From Alphaproteobacteria bacterium (lineage in GTDB: Bacteria > Pseudomonadota > Alphaproteobacteria > Rhizobiales > Xanthobacteraceae), in contig JBBCGH010000001.1 in assembly GCA_037200445.1 (NCBI GenBank), forward strand, positions 4,030,001-4,094,000: a DNA stretch of 64,000 bases, in the 5' to 3' direction. The notes under the pieces are model-generated. The model searched no databases. It was not told where the DNA came from and saw only the letters and a program-made list of their open reading frames with translations. How positions within the stretch are numbered: position 1 is the first letter of the stretch; every line of letters starts with the position of its first letter. A program made the translations under genes and the position numbers. Of the stretch, positions 44,810 to 53,003 are shown one piece after another.

Positions 44810-46276
44810 ATGCGCCTGTTCTACGCCGCGCTTGCCCTCGAGGCGAACACGTTTCTGCCGATCCCGACCTCGTATCAGGCCTTCGTCGAGAAGATCTATT
44901 ATCCGCCCGGCAAGCATCCGGAAAATTCGGGCCACCAGACCGGCGCGATCGCGGCCGCGCGCGCGGCGGCCAAGCGGCACGGCTTCGAGCTGATCGAAGG
45001 CTCCTGCTACGCCGCGCAGCCGGGCGGCGCAGCCTCGCGCGAGGCCTACGAGCGGATGCGCGATGAAATTCTCGGGCAACTCAAGGCGGCGCTGCCGGTC
45101 GACGGCTGCTTCTTCAACCTGCACGGCGCGATGGTGGCGCACGGCTATGACGACTGCGAGGGCGACTTCCTCGAGCGCGTGCGCGCGCTGGTCGGGCCCA
45201 AGGCCGTCATCGGCGTCGAACTTGACCCACACTGCCATCTGACAAAGAAGCGCTGCGCCGCGGCCGACGTAATCGTCCTGTTCAAGGAATACCCGCACAC
45301 GGATTTCGCCGAGCGCGGCGAGGAAATGGTCGATCTCACGCTGCGCACCATCCGCCACGAGATCAAGCCGGTGAAGTCGGTCTACGACTGCCGCGTGATC
45401 CAGAGCTTTCCGACCTCGATCCAGCCGATGCGCGGGCTGGTCGACAAGATCATGGCGCTGGAAGGCAAGAACCGTGTGCTGTCGATCTCGATCGCACATG
45501 GCTTTTACTATGGCGACGCGCCCGAGAGCGGCGCGCGAATTCTCGTCCTCACCGACGAAGCGAAGCCGCATGGCGACAAGCTCGCGGAGGAAGTCGGCCA
45601 CGAGTTGATCGCGCTGCGCGAGCAAGCCGCGCCGCCGGAGTATTCCGTCGATGGCGCGATCGATGCGGCCCTCGCCCATCCCGGCGGTCCGACCGTGATC
45701 GCGGACACGACCGACAATGCGGGCGGCGGCGCGCCCTCCGACAACACCACATTCATCCATCGCCTGATCGCGCGCGGCGTTCAGGGCGCCGCGGTCGCAC
45801 CGATCTGGGACCCGATGGCGGTGCGCAACGCGTTCGACGCCGGCGAAGGCGCGCGGCTGCCGTTTCGCTTCGGCGGCAAGACCGCGAAGGCATCGGGGCC
45901 GCCGGTAGACGCCGAAGTGGAAGTGATCCGCTGTGTGCGCAATGCCTATCAGTCGTTCTCCGGCGCGACCGTCGGCATCGGCGATGCGGCCTCGATCCGC
46001 ATGGGCGGCGTCTCGGCGGTGCTGATCACGACGCGCGCGCAGGGCATGGGCATTGACCTGTTCTCCAACCTCGGCATTGACCCGAAGCAGCAGAAAATCC
46101 TGGTGGTGAAGTCCAACCAGCACTTCTACGCGTCGTTCTCGCAGATCGCCGCACAGGTGCTCTATGCCGAGGGCGACGGCCCGCTGCCGCGGCATTACGC
46201 CAAGTTGCCGTGGAGGAAAGTGCAGCGTCCGATCTGGCCGCTCGATCAGGTGACGGAACCGCGGCTCATCATTTGA
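44810..46276 (+). CDS. M81 family metallopeptidase (MlrC-like), copy 2
   Basis: 488 aa, the same length as copy 1 at 40363 and clearly paralogous: FFNLHGAMVAHGYDDCEGD, GVELDPHCHLTKK and FKEYPHTDFAERGEE align block for block. It differs in the first third (ALEANTFLPIPTSYQAF) and the C terminus (PIWPLDQVTEPRLII). It precedes a second family-5 binding protein and a complete Dpp-type transporter. Confidence 0.9.
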   Translation: MRLFYAALALEANTFLPIPTSYQAFVEKIYYPPGKHPENSGHQTGAIAAARAAAKRHGFELIEGSCYAAQPGGAASREAYERMRDEILGQLKAALPVDGCFFNLHGAMVAHGYDDCEGDFLERVRALVGPKAVIGVELDPHCHLTKKRCAAADVIVLFKEYPHTDFAERGEEMVDLTLRTIRHEIKPVKSVYDCRVIQSFPTSIQPMRGLVDKIMALEGKNRVLSISIAHGFYYGDAPESGARILVLTDEAKPHGDKLAEEVGHELIALREQAAPPEYSVDGAIDAALAHPGGPTVIADTTDNAGGGAPSDNTTFIHRLIARGVQGAAVAPIWDPMAVRNAFDAGEGARLPFRFGGKTAKASGPPVDAEVEVIRCVRNAYQSFSGATVGIGDAASIRMGGVSAVLITTRAQGMGIDLFSNLGIDPKQQKILVVKSNQHFYASFSQIAAQVLYAEGDGPLPRHYAKLPWRKVQRPIWPLDQVTEPRLII

Positions 46277-46335
46277 CGCGCCGAGGGTGCCCGTGGCCTA
46301 CTTTGTGCAACGCCGGCCGTAACGGAGGCATCCTC

Positions 46336-47949
46336 ATGACGACACGCAGAAGCATGCTGAAGGGCGGCCTTGCGGCCGCCGCGCTGACCAGCGCGCCTTC
46401 CATCATCAGTTCCAAGGCGCAGCCTTCGGCTGCCCGCACCGTCAAGGCCGTGATGCACGCCGACCTGCGCGTGCTCGATCCGATCTGGACCACCGCGAAC
46501 ATCACCGCCTACCACGGCGCAATGGTCTACGACACGCTGTTCGGGCTCGATGGCGACTTCAAGCCGCAGCCGCAGATGGTGAGCAAGTGGGGCCTCTCCG
46601 ACGACAAGCTCACCTACACGTTCGAGCTGCGCGACGGACTGAAATTCCACGATGGCGCGCCGGTGACGCCCGCGGACTGCGTCGCGTCGGTGCGCCGCTG
46701 GGCGGCGCGCGCCGCGGCCGGCCAATCGATGATGCAGCGCGTGAAGGACACGCCCGTCGTCGACGACAAGACGTTCCGCATCGTGCTGAACGAGCCGTAT
46801 GGCCTCGTGATCGACAGCCTGTCCACGATATCGACGTCGCTCTGCTACATGATGCGCAGACGAGACGCCGAGATCGACCCGAACCAGCAGGTCCGCGACA
46901 CGATCGGCTCCGGCCCGTTCCTCTACAATCGCGACGAGACGCGGCCCGGCAATCGCCACGTCTACGATCGCAATCCGAATTACGTGCCGCGCCCTGAGCC
47001 CGCCTCGGCGATGGCCGGCGGCAAGATCGTGAAGCTCGACCGCGTCACCTTCGAGAACATCGCCGACGAACAGACGGCGCTCTCCGCGCTTCAGGCGGGC
47101 GAGATCGATTTCTACGAGGTGCCGCCGCAGGACCTGATCGATGATCTGAAGAAGGACAGGAACCTCACCGTCGAGGTGCTCAACAAGACCGGCCACATCG
47201 CCTTCATGCGGCTCAACAGCCTGCATCCGCCGTTCAACAACCCGGATGCCCGCAAAGCGATGCTCTACCTCGCCAAGCAGGACGACGTGATGCGCGCGAT
47301 CTTCGGCCAGACCTCGAAGGCGTGGCAGGCCTGCGGCTCATACTTTGCCTGCGGCACGCCGATGACCAACGACGAGAATACCGAGTGGTTCAAACACGGC
47401 CAGGATATCGCGAAGGCGAAGCAGCTGTTCGCCAAGGCCGGCTATGACGGCAGGCCGGTGGTCGTGCTGCAGGCGACCGATCATTACCTCGCCAACCCGG
47501 CCGGACTGTTCGCCGCACAATGGCTGCGCCAGGCCGGTGTGAACGTGGATCTGGCCGCGATGGACTGGGGCGCACTGGTGACGCGCCGCGCTTCAAAGAA
47601 GCCGCCGGCCGAAGGCGGCTGGAACATCTTCTCCACCACCGTGACCGGCATCACCTTCGCCGATCCGATCTCATTCACCGGCCAGGCGGCGAATGGCGAG
47701 AAGGCCTGGTTCGGCTGGCCGACCAATGAGCTGCAGGAGCAGCTTCGCAACAAGTGGGCGACCGCACCGACGCTGGAGGCCCGCCAGGCGATCGCGAAGG
47801 ATCTACAGAAGAACGGCTGGGACTACGTACCGCACGTGATCCTCGGCCAGTTCTACCGCAACTCGGCCTGGCGCAAGAACATCACCGGCGTGATCGGGAT
47901 GCCCGAGGTGGTGGGATTCTGGAACATGGAAAAAGGCGTTTCCGGTTGA
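46336..47949 (+). CDS. Family-5 (DppA/DdpA-type) ABC substrate-binding protein, copy 2
   Basis: 537-aa paralogue of the protein at 41959. It has a twin-arginine-type signal (MTTRRSMLKGGLAAAALTS) and the start VLDPIWTTANITAYHGAMVY, with FELRDGLKFHDGAPVTPADC in the same place. It is the binding protein nearest to the permease genes and probably serves them. The start ATG 46336 follows GGAGG. Confidence 0.93.
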   Translation: MTTRRSMLKGGLAAAALTSAPSIISSKAQPSAARTVKAVMHADLRVLDPIWTTANITAYHGAMVYDTLFGLDGDFKPQPQMVSKWGLSDDKLTYTFELRDGLKFHDGAPVTPADCVASVRRWAARAAAGQSMMQRVKDTPVVDDKTFRIVLNEPYGLVIDSLSTISTSLCYMMRRRDAEIDPNQQVRDTIGSGPFLYNRDETRPGNRHVYDRNPNYVPRPEPASAMAGGKIVKLDRVTFENIADEQTALSALQAGEIDFYEVPPQDLIDDLKKDRNLTVEVLNKTGHIAFMRLNSLHPPFNNPDARKAMLYLAKQDDVMRAIFGQTSKAWQACGSYFACGTPMTNDENTEWFKHGQDIAKAKQLFAKAGYDGRPVVVLQATDHYLANPAGLFAAQWLRQAGVNVDLAAMDWGALVTRRASKKPPAEGGWNIFSTTVTGITFADPISFTGQAANGEKAWFGWPTNELQEQLRNKWATAPTLEARQAIAKDLQKNGWDYVPHVILGQFYRNSAWRKNITGVIGMPEVVGFWNMEKGVSG

Positions 47950-47980
47950 CGCGACGCCTGTGCGGCATACTCAGCTGTGT

Positions 47981-48465
47981 TCCCCTCCCCCTTGCAGGGA
48001 GGGGTTAGGGGTGGGGGTCAGGAGGTAGCGCTCAGTGGGGAATGGCGTGACCATCACGTGGCGGGATGATCCGACGCGGACACCGACAGCCAACAAGCGC
48101 AGTCAAGCGCGTGGGCTGCGACGCCGCGCGACCGAGCCCGAGCAAAAACTGTGGTGGCATTTGCGTCATCGCTTGCCCGTCGAGGACTCGCATTTTCGTC
48201 GCCAAGTCCCGATCGGTCCTTACGTCGCTGACTTCTGCTGCTTGAAAGCGAAATTGATCGTCGAAGTCGATGGCAATCAGCATGGTCTCGACGACCATCT
48301 GCCAAGGGACGCAAAGCGAACCGTCTATCTCACCTCGCAAGGATTCTCTGTTCTTCGTTTCTCGAATCGCGAAGTGATGACCGAAATAAACGGAGTTCTC
48401 GAGGCGATCTACGCTCACCTAGCCTCGACCCCCGCCCCCCACCCCTCCCCTCAAGGGGGAGGGGA
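47981..48465. mobile_element. DUF559 gene bracketed by inverted palindromic repeats
   Basis: A 39-bp sequence (47981-48019, starting TCCCCTCCCCCTTG) and the reverse complement of 48427-48465 agree at 34 of 39 positions and face inward around the DUF559 gene. Each is itself palindromic. The unit splits the transporter operon between the binding protein and the first permease. The sequence left of the first arm (GCATACTC) also precedes the gene-less repeat pair at 52387. I infer a mobile unit from this; no target duplication was recognised. Confidence 0.55.
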
Positions 48466-48481
48466 GCCCGCCGGAGCGTGA
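48035..48481 (+). CDS. DUF559 domain protein, Vsr-like nuclease fold
   Basis: 148-aa protein of the DUF559 family, related to very-short-patch-repair endonucleases. RRATEPEQKLWWHLR, FRRQVPIGPYVADFCC and the acidic core LIVEVDGNQHG (a PD-(D/E)xK-like D...ExDG pattern) are visible. The last residues (PAPHPSPQGGGEPAGA) are the translation of the right-hand repeat. Start GTG 48035; nearby GTG codons are possible. The gene is foreign to the transporter operon. Function of the family is unproven. Confidence 0.82.
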   Translation: MGNGVTITWRDDPTRTPTANKRSQARGLRRRATEPEQKLWWHLRHRLPVEDSHFRRQVPIGPYVADFCCLKAKLIVEVDGNQHGLDDHLPRDAKRTVYLTSQGFSVLRFSNREVMTEINGVLEAIYAHLASTPAPHPSPQGGGEPAGA

Positions 48482-48487
48482 CGCTAT

Positions 48488-49429
48488 ATGCTAGCCTACA
48501 TCATCCGGCGGCTTGCCTCGACGGTGCTCGTGATGGGCATCGTCGCGGTGTTCGTGTTCCTGCTCCTGCATCTCTCGCCCGGGGACCCCGCGGCGATCAT
48601 CGCCGGCGACAATGCGACGAACGAACAGATCGCGGGCATTCGCAAGCAGCTCGGCCTCGACGATGCGTTGCCCGTCCAGTTCTATCGCTGGCTGGTGGCG
48701 GTGCTGCACGGGGACCTCGGCATCTCGATCTTCTCCAACGAACCCGTCGCCAAGCTGATCAGCCAGCGCATAGAGCCGACGCTGTCGCTGGCGCTAACCA
48801 CCATCACGGTCGCGGTGACGCTCGCGGTCTCGTTCGGCGTGCTCGCCGCCTGGAAGGTCGGGAGCTGGATCGACCGCTCGCTGATGGTCGTGTCCGTGCT
48901 CGGCTTCTCGGTGCCGGTATTCGTGGTCGGCTACATGCTGATCTACGTGTTCTCGATCAATCTGCGCTGGCTGCCGGTGCAAGGCTATTCGCCGATCGAC
49001 CAGGGCTTCGGCCCCTGGATGGAGCGGCTGATCCTGCCCTCGATCGCGCTCGGGCTTGCCTACGTGGCGCTGATCGCGCGCATTACCCGCACCTCGATGC
49101 TCGAAGTGCTGGCCGAGGACTACATCCGCACCGCCAACGCCAAGGGCGTTGCGACCCGGTCAGTGCTGCTCAAGCATGCGCTGAAAAACGCGGGCGTGCC
49201 GATCGTCACCGTGATCGGCATCGGCGTCGCGCTGCTGATCGGCGGCGTCGTCATCACCGAGACCGTGTTCAACATCCCGGGCGTCGGCCGGCTCGTGGTC
49301 GATGCGATCTCCAAGCGCGATTACCCGATCATCCAGGGCGTGATCCTGATCTTCTCCGGCGTCTATGTGCTGGTGAATCTGCTGGTCGACCTGTCCTACA
49401 CGCTGCTCGATCCGAGGATACGCTATTGA
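48488..49429 (+). CDS. Dipeptide/oligopeptide-type ABC transporter permease (DppB-like)
   Basis: 313-aa inner-membrane permease. The N-terminal MLAYIIRRLASTVLVMGIVA anchor and the post-anchor LSPGDPAAIIAG are typical of DppB. The cytoplasmic EAA loop is EDYIRTANAKGVATRSVLLK near residue 215 and the end is LLDPRIRY. It overlaps the next permease by 4 nt. It works with the binding protein at 46336, from which the DUF559 unit now separates it. Confidence 0.93.
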   Translation: MLAYIIRRLASTVLVMGIVAVFVFLLLHLSPGDPAAIIAGDNATNEQIAGIRKQLGLDDALPVQFYRWLVAVLHGDLGISIFSNEPVAKLISQRIEPTLSLALTTITVAVTLAVSFGVLAAWKVGSWIDRSLMVVSVLGFSVPVFVVGYMLIYVFSINLRWLPVQGYSPIDQGFGPWMERLILPSIALGLAYVALIARITRTSMLEVLAEDYIRTANAKGVATRSVLLKHALKNAGVPIVTVIGIGVALLIGGVVITETVFNIPGVGRLVVDAISKRDYPIIQGVILIFSGVYVLVNLLVDLSYTLLDPRIRY

Positions 49430-50304
49430 GCGTCGTGACCGCAGAGCCTGCATTGGCCGCCGCGAAGCCGCGCGGCGCGCAGCTGCGCCGCTTTGCGCGG
49501 CGCAATCCCACCATCGTGGCGGGTGGCGCGATCCTCACGATCATCGCGTTGCTCGCGATCTTCGCGCCGATGTTCGCGGGCGACGCGATTACCATGCAGC
49601 CCGCGCTGCGGCTGCGCCCGCCCTCGGAAACAAACTGGTTCGGCACCGACCATCTCGGCCGCGACGTGTTCGCGCGCACGGTCTACGGCGCGCGCGTCTC
49701 GCTCTATGTCGGCATCGCGGTTGCCACAGTGTCGATTGCAGGCGGCCTCGTCATCGGACTGCTCTCGGGTTACTTCCGCCGTGTCGATGCCGTCGTGATG
49801 CGGCTGATGGACGGCCTGATGGCGATCCCGGCCATTCTCCTCGCGATCGCGCTGGTCGCGCTGACGCGGGCGAGCGTCGGCACCGTGATCATGGCGATCA
49901 CCATTCCGGAAATCCCGCGTGTGGTGCGCCTCGTGCGCGCCGTGGTGCTGAGCGTGCGCGAGGCCCCATATGTCGAAGCCGCCATCGCGGGCGGCACGCC
50001 GACCTGGAAAATCCTCATTCGCCACATCCTGCCCAACACAATCGCGCCGCTGATCGTGCAGGCGACGTACATCTGCGCCTCCGCGATCCTGATCGAGGCG
50101 GCGCTCTCGTTCCTCGGTGCCGGCACGCCGCCGGAAATCCCGACCTGGGGCAACATGATCGCGCAGAGTCGCCTGTTCCTCTCGCGTGCGCCGTGGACCA
50201 TCTTCTGTCCCGGCATCGCGCTGGCGCTGGTCGTGCTCGCCGTGAACTTATTGGGCGACGGCCTGCGCGACCGGCTCGACCCGCGCCTCGCGAGGCGGAT
50301 GTGA
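49426..50304 (+). CDS. Dipeptide/oligopeptide-type ABC transporter permease (DppC-like)
   Basis: 292-aa permease partner. GTDHLGRDVFARTVYGARVS near residue 68 is the DppC hallmark and APYVEAAIAGGTPTWKILIR is the EAA loop. No ATG is available; TTG 49426 overlapping the upstream stop gives the best coupling, GTG 49435 is the alternative. The stop overlaps the next GTG start by 4 nt. Confidence 0.92.
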   Translation: MSVVTAEPALAAAKPRGAQLRRFARRNPTIVAGGAILTIIALLAIFAPMFAGDAITMQPALRLRPPSETNWFGTDHLGRDVFARTVYGARVSLYVGIAVATVSIAGGLVIGLLSGYFRRVDAVVMRLMDGLMAIPAILLAIALVALTRASVGTVIMAITIPEIPRVVRLVRAVVLSVREAPYVEAAIAGGTPTWKILIRHILPNTIAPLIVQATYICASAILIEAALSFLGAGTPPEIPTWGNMIAQSRLFLSRAPWTIFCPGIALALVVLAVNLLGDGLRDRLDPRLARRM

Positions 50305-51419
50305 ATAACGAAAATCCTCATGGTGAGGAGCCGCCGAAGGCGGCGTCTCGAACCATGGCCCCAGACGCCGCGCGGCCGTCCTTCGAGACGCGCCCTGCGG
50401 GCGCTCCTCAGGACGAGGGCCGAGCGCTCCTCACCATCCGCGATCTCAAGACTCACTTCTTCACCGTCGACGGCGTGACGCGCGCGGTCGACGGCGTGTC
50501 ATTCGATGTCTTTCCCGGCGAGACGCTCGGCATCGTCGGCGAATCCGGTTGCGGCAAGAGCGTCACGGCACTTTCGATCATGCGGCTGCTGCCGCCGCGG
50601 CTGGCGCGCACCGTGAACGGCAGCGTCACATTTGAGAACCGCGATCTCGTGCAGCTCGACGAGCCCGAAATGCGCAAGCTGCGCGGCAACCGGCTGGCGA
50701 TGATTTTCCAGGAGCCGATGACCAGCCTCAATCCGGTGCTCACCGTCTGTCACCAGATCGCCGAGTCGGTGCGCATCCACACCGGCGCGAGCGCGAGTGC
50801 CGCAAACGCGCGCGCCGTCGAGATGCTGCGGCTGGTCAAGATTCCGGACGCGGAGCGGCGGCTCACCGACTACCCGCACCAGTTCTCCGGCGGGATGCGC
50901 CAGCGCGTGATGATCGCGACCGCGCTGGCCTGCAATCCGACGCTGCTGATCGCCGACGAGCCGACCACCGCGCTCGACGTGACCATTCAGGCGCAAATCC
51001 TCGACCTGATGCTGGAACTCAAAGCCCGCACCGGCGCCGCAGTGATCCTGATCACGCACAATCTCGGCATCGTGGCCGAGACGTGCGCGCGCGTGATCGT
51101 GATGTATGCGGGCCGCAAGATCGAGGAGGCCGCGACGACGGAGCTGTTCGACCGCCCCGCGCATCCCTATACGCGCGGGCTGATGGCCTCGATCCCGCGC
51201 CTGCGCGCGAAGAACCGCAAGCGGCGCCTCGCCGAAATCCCCGGCATCGTGCCCTCGCTGCGGGAGCCGATCGAGGGTTGCGCTTTCGCACCGCGCTGCG
51301 CCTATGCGGTCGCGCGTTGCCGCGCCGAGGCGCCGGAATTGCGGCCAATCGGCACCGGGCATGTCGTTGCCTGTCACGAGGCCGAGCGCGTGCTAGCCGC
51401 CGACCGGGCCGCCGCATGA
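50301..51419 (+). CDS. Dipeptide-type ABC transporter ATPase (DppD-like) with repeat-derived N terminus
   Basis: 372-aa ATPase. Walker [14 protein letters not shown], signature [15 protein letters not shown], Walker [15 protein letters not shown], and the C-terminal [14 protein letters not shown] oligopeptide-transporter domain are intact. The GTG start at 50301 overlaps the DppC stop. Residues 5-40 ([13 protein letters not shown] ... GAPQDEG) are encoded by an intergenic-type palindromic repeat, so the protein carries about 40 extra residues before the normal start [11 protein letters not shown]. Confidence 0.93.
   Translation: MNNENPHGEEPPKAASRTMAPDAARPSFETRPAGAPQDEGRALLTIRDLKTHFFTVDGVTRAVDGVSFDVFPGETLGIVGESGCGKSVTALSIMRLLPPRLARTVNGSVTFENRDLVQLDEPEMRKLRGNRLAMIFQEPMTSLNPVLTVCHQIAESVRIHTGASASAANARAVEMLRLVKIPDAERRLTDYPHQFSGGMRQRVMIATALACNPTLLIADEPTTALDVTIQAQILDLMLELKARTGAAVILITHNLGIVAETCARVIVMYAGRKIEEAATTELFDRPAHPYTRGLMASIPRLRAKNRKRRLAEIPGIVPSLREPIEGCAFAPRCAYAVARCRAEAPELRPIGTGHVVACHEAERVLAADRAAA
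50316..50417. repeat. CTCATGGTGAGGAG...CGTCTCGAACCATG repeat inside the DppD-like gene
   Basis: CCTCATGGTGAGGAGCCGCC, CGTCTCGAACCATGG, then CCTTCGAGACGCGCC and CTCCTCAGGACGAGG: two inverted halves of an element I know as a common intergenic repeat in Bradyrhizobium-like genomes. It is in frame and contains no stop. Confidence 0.75.
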
Positions 51420-52381
51420 GCCCGGTGGTCGAAGTCGAGAACCTGAAGAAGCATTTTCCGCTGCAGAGAGGCCTGCTCGCGCGCTCAATTGCAATGGTGA
51501 AGGCGGTCGATGGTGTCAGCTTTGCGATTGCGCCTGGCGAGACGCTGTGCCTCGTCGGTGAATCCGGCTGCGGCAAATCCACCGTCGGAAAGCTCTTGCT
51601 GCGCCTGCTCGAGCCGACCGAAGGCACGATCCGGCTCGACGGCGAGGACATCACGCATCTGACGCCAGGCGATATGCGCCCGCATCGCAAGCGCATGCAG
51701 ATGGTGTTCCAGGACCCGTATGCCTCGCTCAACCCGCGCATGGCCGCCGGCCGGATCGTGAGCGAGCCTTTGGAGAATTACTCGGACATCTCAACGAACG
51801 AGCGCGAGGCGCGCACCGCCGAGCTGTTCGAGAAAGTGGGCCTGCGCACCGACGCGATGAAACGCTTCCCGTTCGAGTTCTCCGGCGGGCAGCGCCAGCG
51901 CCTCGGCATTGCGCGCGCGCTTGCGCTCAATCCGGCGGTGATCATCGCCGATGAGCCGGTCTCCGCCCTCGACGTCTCGGTGCAGGCGCAGGTCTTGAAC
52001 CTGATGATGGACCTGCAGGAGGAACTCGGCCTCGCCTACCTGTTCGTCTCGCACGATCTCGGCGTGGTCGAGCATATCGGCCATCGCGTCGCCGTGATGT
52101 ACCTCGGCCGCATCGTCGAGATCGCCGACAAGGAGCCGCTGTTCGAGACGCCGCTGCATCCCTACACACAGGCGCTGATGGCTGCGGCGCCGATCGCGGA
52201 CCCGCACGTGAAGCGCGAACGCATCGTGCTGCAGGGCGACGTCCCCTCGCCGATCAATCCGCCCTCAGGCTGCGCGTTTCATACGCGGTGCCCGTTCGTG
52301 TTCGAGCGGTGCAAGGTGGAGACGCCGGCGCTGAAACCCGCCGCCGATGGGCGGCGGGTGGCGTGTCATCTGGTGGAGTGA
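51416..52381 (+). CDS. Dipeptide-type ABC transporter ATPase (DppF-like)
   Basis: 321-aa second ATPase. [16 protein letters not shown], Walker [18 protein letters not shown], signature [19 protein letters not shown], Walker [17 protein letters not shown] and the C-terminal [14 protein letters not shown] block are all present. It overlaps the DppD-like gene by 4 nt and closes the transporter operon. A repeat pair follows. Confidence 0.95.
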   Translation: MSPVVEVENLKKHFPLQRGLLARSIAMVKAVDGVSFAIAPGETLCLVGESGCGKSTVGKLLLRLLEPTEGTIRLDGEDITHLTPGDMRPHRKRMQMVFQDPYASLNPRMAAGRIVSEPLENYSDISTNEREARTAELFEKVGLRTDAMKRFPFEFSGGQRQRLGIARALALNPAVIIADEPVSALDVSVQAQVLNLMMDLQEELGLAYLFVSHDLGVVEHIGHRVAVMYLGRIVEIADKEPLFETPLHPYTQALMAAAPIADPHVKRERIVLQGDVPSPINPPSGCAFHTRCPFVFERCKVETPALKPAADGRRVACHLVE

Positions 52382-52386
52382 GCGTG

Positions 52387-52520
52387 CCGCATACTCGGTC
52401 TGTTACCCTCCCCCTTGCGGGGAGGGTCGACCGCCAGAGGCGGTCGGGGTGGGGTCGAGAGAGTGGGCGCCGATCTCGCGACCCCCACCCCCAACCCCTC
52501 CCCGCAAGGGGGAGGGGAGC
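52387..52520. repeat. Inverted pair of CCCTCCCCCTTGCGGGGAGGG palindromes without a gene
   Basis: Left half at 52405-52456 and right half at 52480-52520 carry the same palindromes as the DUF559 unit arms, facing each other across about 25 nt with an extra GACCGCC...GGCGGTC hairpin. The flank GCATACTC is shared with 47967. It looks like a gene-less version of the DUF559 unit. It fills the gap between convergent genes. Confidence 0.8.
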
Positions 52521-52541
52521 GCACGTGCGCTTGCGGCTGGA

Positions 52542-53003
52542 TTAATCCACCACGCGCATCACGGCCTCGATCTCGACCGGAATGTTCACCGGCAGCGAGC
52601 CCATGCCGACCGCGGAGCGCGCGTGACGACCACGCTCGCCGAGCACATTGACGAACAGGTCCGAGCAGCCGTTGATCACCTTCGGCTGGTCGCCGAAGCC
52701 GGGCACCGCATTGACCATGCCGAGCACTTTGAGCACCTCGACCTTCTCGAGGCTGCCGCCCGCCGCGGCTTTCGCGGCCGCCAGCAAATTGAGCCCGACG
52801 AGCTGCGCATACTGATAGGCCTGATCCACAGTCACATCCTTGCCGACCGTGCCGGTGATATGCTTGCCGTCCTTGTCGCGCGGCCCCTGGCCCGAGAGAT
52901 AGATCGTGTTGCCGTCGCGCTTCCACGGCACGTAATTCGCGACCGGCGTCGGAATGTTCGGCAGCGTCAGTCCCAGCTTCCTCAGATTGTCTTCGACGCT
53001 CAT
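52542..53003 (-). CDS. RidA/YjgF family protein
   Basis: 153-aa Rid-superfamily member; RidA itself hydrolyses reactive enamine/imine intermediates made by PLP enzymes. TIYLSGQGPRDKDGKHITG near residue 33, QAYQYAQLVGLNLLAAAKAA, and the C-terminal VGMGSLPVNIPVEIEAVM fit. It is a longer Rid subgroup, not RidA proper. It overlaps the deacetylase-type amidohydrolase by 4 nt and is probably co-translated. Confidence 0.88.
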   Translation of the reverse strand: MSVEDNLRKLGLTLPNIPTPVANYVPWKRDGNTIYLSGQGPRDKDGKHITGTVGKDVTVDQAYQYAQLVGLNLLAAAKAAAGGSLEKVEVLKVLGMVNAVPGFGDQPKVINGCSDLFVNVLGERGRHARSAVGMGSLPVNIPVEIEAVMRVVD

